Source: Synergistaceae bacterium (GTDB taxonomy: Bacteria; Synergistota; Synergistia; Synergistales; Synergistaceae). Taken from it: 6,027 bases of DNA. The notes under the pieces were generated by a model that searched no databases, was not told the DNA's origin, and saw only the letters and a program-made list of their open reading frames with translations. Made by a program: the position numbers and the translations under genes. Below are positions 4,904-6,027 of this stretch, piece by piece; position 1 is the first letter of the stretch; the number at the start of each line of letters is the position of its first letter. Location of the stretch: NCBI GenBank assembly GCA_031271065.1, contig JAISWP010000276.1:1-6027 (forward strand), read 5' to 3'.

Positions 4904-6027
4904 AACTTCGTACTAAAGCGAAAATAGCGCTGAGACATCTGACCTCGCGGCCGTTCCAGACCTTCTCGGTGATCGCCGTTACGGCGTTTTCAGCGGCCCT
5001 TGCCGTGGCTCTCTTCGTTGCGGTGCAGGGACTGCGCGCGGGACTCGTCAAGGCGGTCGAGCCTTTCGACTTGATTGCCGGCGCCAAGGGCAGTCCCTAT
5101 CAGATGGTCCTGAACACGGTCTTTCTCCAGGACTCCCCTGCGGGAAACATTTCCTGGGGATCCTATGAGGAACTGAGGAGGGACTCGCGCGTCGGGCTCG
5201 CCGTGCCTCTGGCTTTCGGCGACAATTACAGAGGTTATCCGGTGGTGGGCACCACTCGGGATATTCTGTCGGTCCGTCCGGCGGCTTCGGCTCCTCCCTG
5301 GATAGAGCTCGGCGAAGGCAGGTGGGCCGAAGAGACCTTCGAGGCGGTCATAGGTTCCAAAGTCTCGTCGGAGTCCGGTCTCGCGATAGGAGACTCGTTC
5401 CGGACGTCCCACGGCATTACGGCTGGCATCGAGCATGACGCCGACTTTCGCGTCGTAGGGATAGCGCGTAATGCCGGAGGTCCTTACGACAGGGCGGTAT
5501 TCGTAACTCTCGAATCCATCTGGGAGGAGCACCATCATGAAAATGAGGGGGAAGACGAGGACGGCGGGGAGCCTCATGAGGGAGACGAGGGAGAATACGG
5601 CGAGATAACCGCGGTAATGGTCCGGCCCGTTTCTTATACCGACGCTTACAGCCTGGCGGTCTCGTTCCAGAGCGATGACGAGGCGCAGATTGTATTCCCG
5701 GCCCAGACTGTCATAAGACTTTTTTCCATGATGGGGAGAGGCGAGGCGTTTTTATCCGCCGTGGTCTACGCTGTCGTGGCCTGCGCTCTTTTGTCGACCG
5801 TGCTCGTGCTGTACTGGGCCGCGGCGGCGCGCAGACGTGAGCGTGTGCTGCTGCGCATCCTTGGGACGCCTGAATCCACGCTCATTTTCATCTCCTGGCT
5901 CGAAGGCGCTCTTCTCGTTTTCTCCGGGGCTGTGCTCGGCGAGCTGCTCGGCAGGCTCGGCGCAGCCGCCCTCTTCTCCGCCATAGGAGCGGCCTCCGCC
6001 ATCGATCCGTCTGCCCCGCTGAAGATG
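4900..6027 (+). CDS. ABC transporter permease, FtsX/MacB type with His/acid-rich periplasmic loop (partial)
   Basis: The frame runs from ATG 4900 (AGGAGG at 4883-4888, gap 11) to the window edge without a stop, 376 residues; related permeases of about 400 residues have four membrane helices, so the last helix is probably missing. Helix one is about 22-43. A large external domain (44-283) follows, with the subgroup marks FDLIAGAKGSPYQMVLNTVF (56-75) and SPAGNI (78-83). Helix two is 284-306, then a coupling segment ARRRERVLLRILGTPEST like that of FtsX/MacB proteins, then helix three from about 328. Residues 208-235 hold HHH at 211-213, another His at 226 and many Glu/Asp, a likely metal-binding loop. 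The closest known setting I recall is PA4065 of the zinc-responsive PA4063-PA4066 cluster. In this superfamily such permeases usually do mechanical or efflux work rather than uptake. The ATGA overlap ties it to the ATPase. Confidence 0.88.
   Translation, partial: MKLRTKAKIALRHLTSRPFQTFSVIAVTAFSAALAVALFVAVQGLRAGLVKAVEPFDLIAGAKGSPYQMVLNTVFLQDSPAGNISWGSYEELRRDSRVGLAVPLAFGDNYRGYPVVGTTRDILSVRPAASAPPWIELGEGRWAEETFEAVIGSKVSSESGLAIGDSFRTSHGITAGIEHDADFRVVGIARNAGGPYDRAVFVTLESIWEEHHHENEGEDEDGGEPHEGDEGEYGEITAVMVRPVSYTDAYSLAVSFQSDDEAQIVFPAQTVIRLFSMMGRGEAFLSAVVYAVVACALLSTVLVLYWAAAARRRERVLLRILGTPESTLIFISWLEGALLVFSGAVLGELLGRLGAAALFSAIGAASAIDPSAPLKM

Noticed and set aside
4515..5087. 190-residue minus-strand frame opposite the ATPase and permease
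   Set aside because: Arg/Ala-rich shadow frame crossing two well-identified plus-strand genes; typical of GC-rich DNA.
4990..5577. 195-residue minus-strand frame opposite the permease
   Set aside because: Antisense shadow of the permease, which has clear family motifs and membrane helices.

Overview
The window is a GC-rich bacterial segment carrying parts of two gene groups, separated by an AT-rich island with small genes. Heavy use of ATA (Ile) and AGG (Arg) codons in GC-rich genes, together with a two-subunit iron-sulphur fumarase-type enzyme, suggests an anaerobe. Synergistota is my best guess, but it rests on codon habit and general impression only.

Layout. 1-404: C-terminal part of the alpha subunit of a class I (4Fe-4S) fumarate/tartrate hydro-lyase. 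415-957: its beta subunit. 958-1034: GC-rich convergent intergenic stretch with a canonical G-quadruplex motif inside the loop of a 9-bp inverted repeat. 1035-1199 (minus): a 54-residue protein with an unbroken heptad pattern, easily missed because a longer frame in another register overlaps it. 1200-1330: GC-rich, no convincing gene. 1331-1551: AT-rich island with palindromes. 1552-1785: small ribbon-helix-helix (RHH) regulator. 1786-1948: non-coding, with a C(UUCG)G hairpin, a probable intrinsic terminator, and TTTACA repeats 11 bp apart that resemble PhoP half-sites. 1949-3697: secreted alkaline phosphatase with a complete active site. 3732-4220: exported CPFC protein resembling DUF3299. 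4217-4903: ABC ATPase. 4900-6027: MacB/FtsX-type permease with a His/acidic segment, running off the window.

How the genes work together. The last three genes overlap by ATGA junctions and are almost certainly co-transcribed. The phosphatase lies 34 bases upstream with no terminator between, so all four probably form one operon. The ABC module resembles the zinc-associated (Zur-regulated) PA4063-PA4066 type of Pseudomonas. Its pairing with a zinc-dependent alkaline phosphatase, behind a Pho-box-like leader, is the most interesting idea in the window: export or supply of metal to the secreted enzyme, or a joint phosphate/zinc response. That functional link is inference. The RHH gene just upstream could regulate the operon or only itself.
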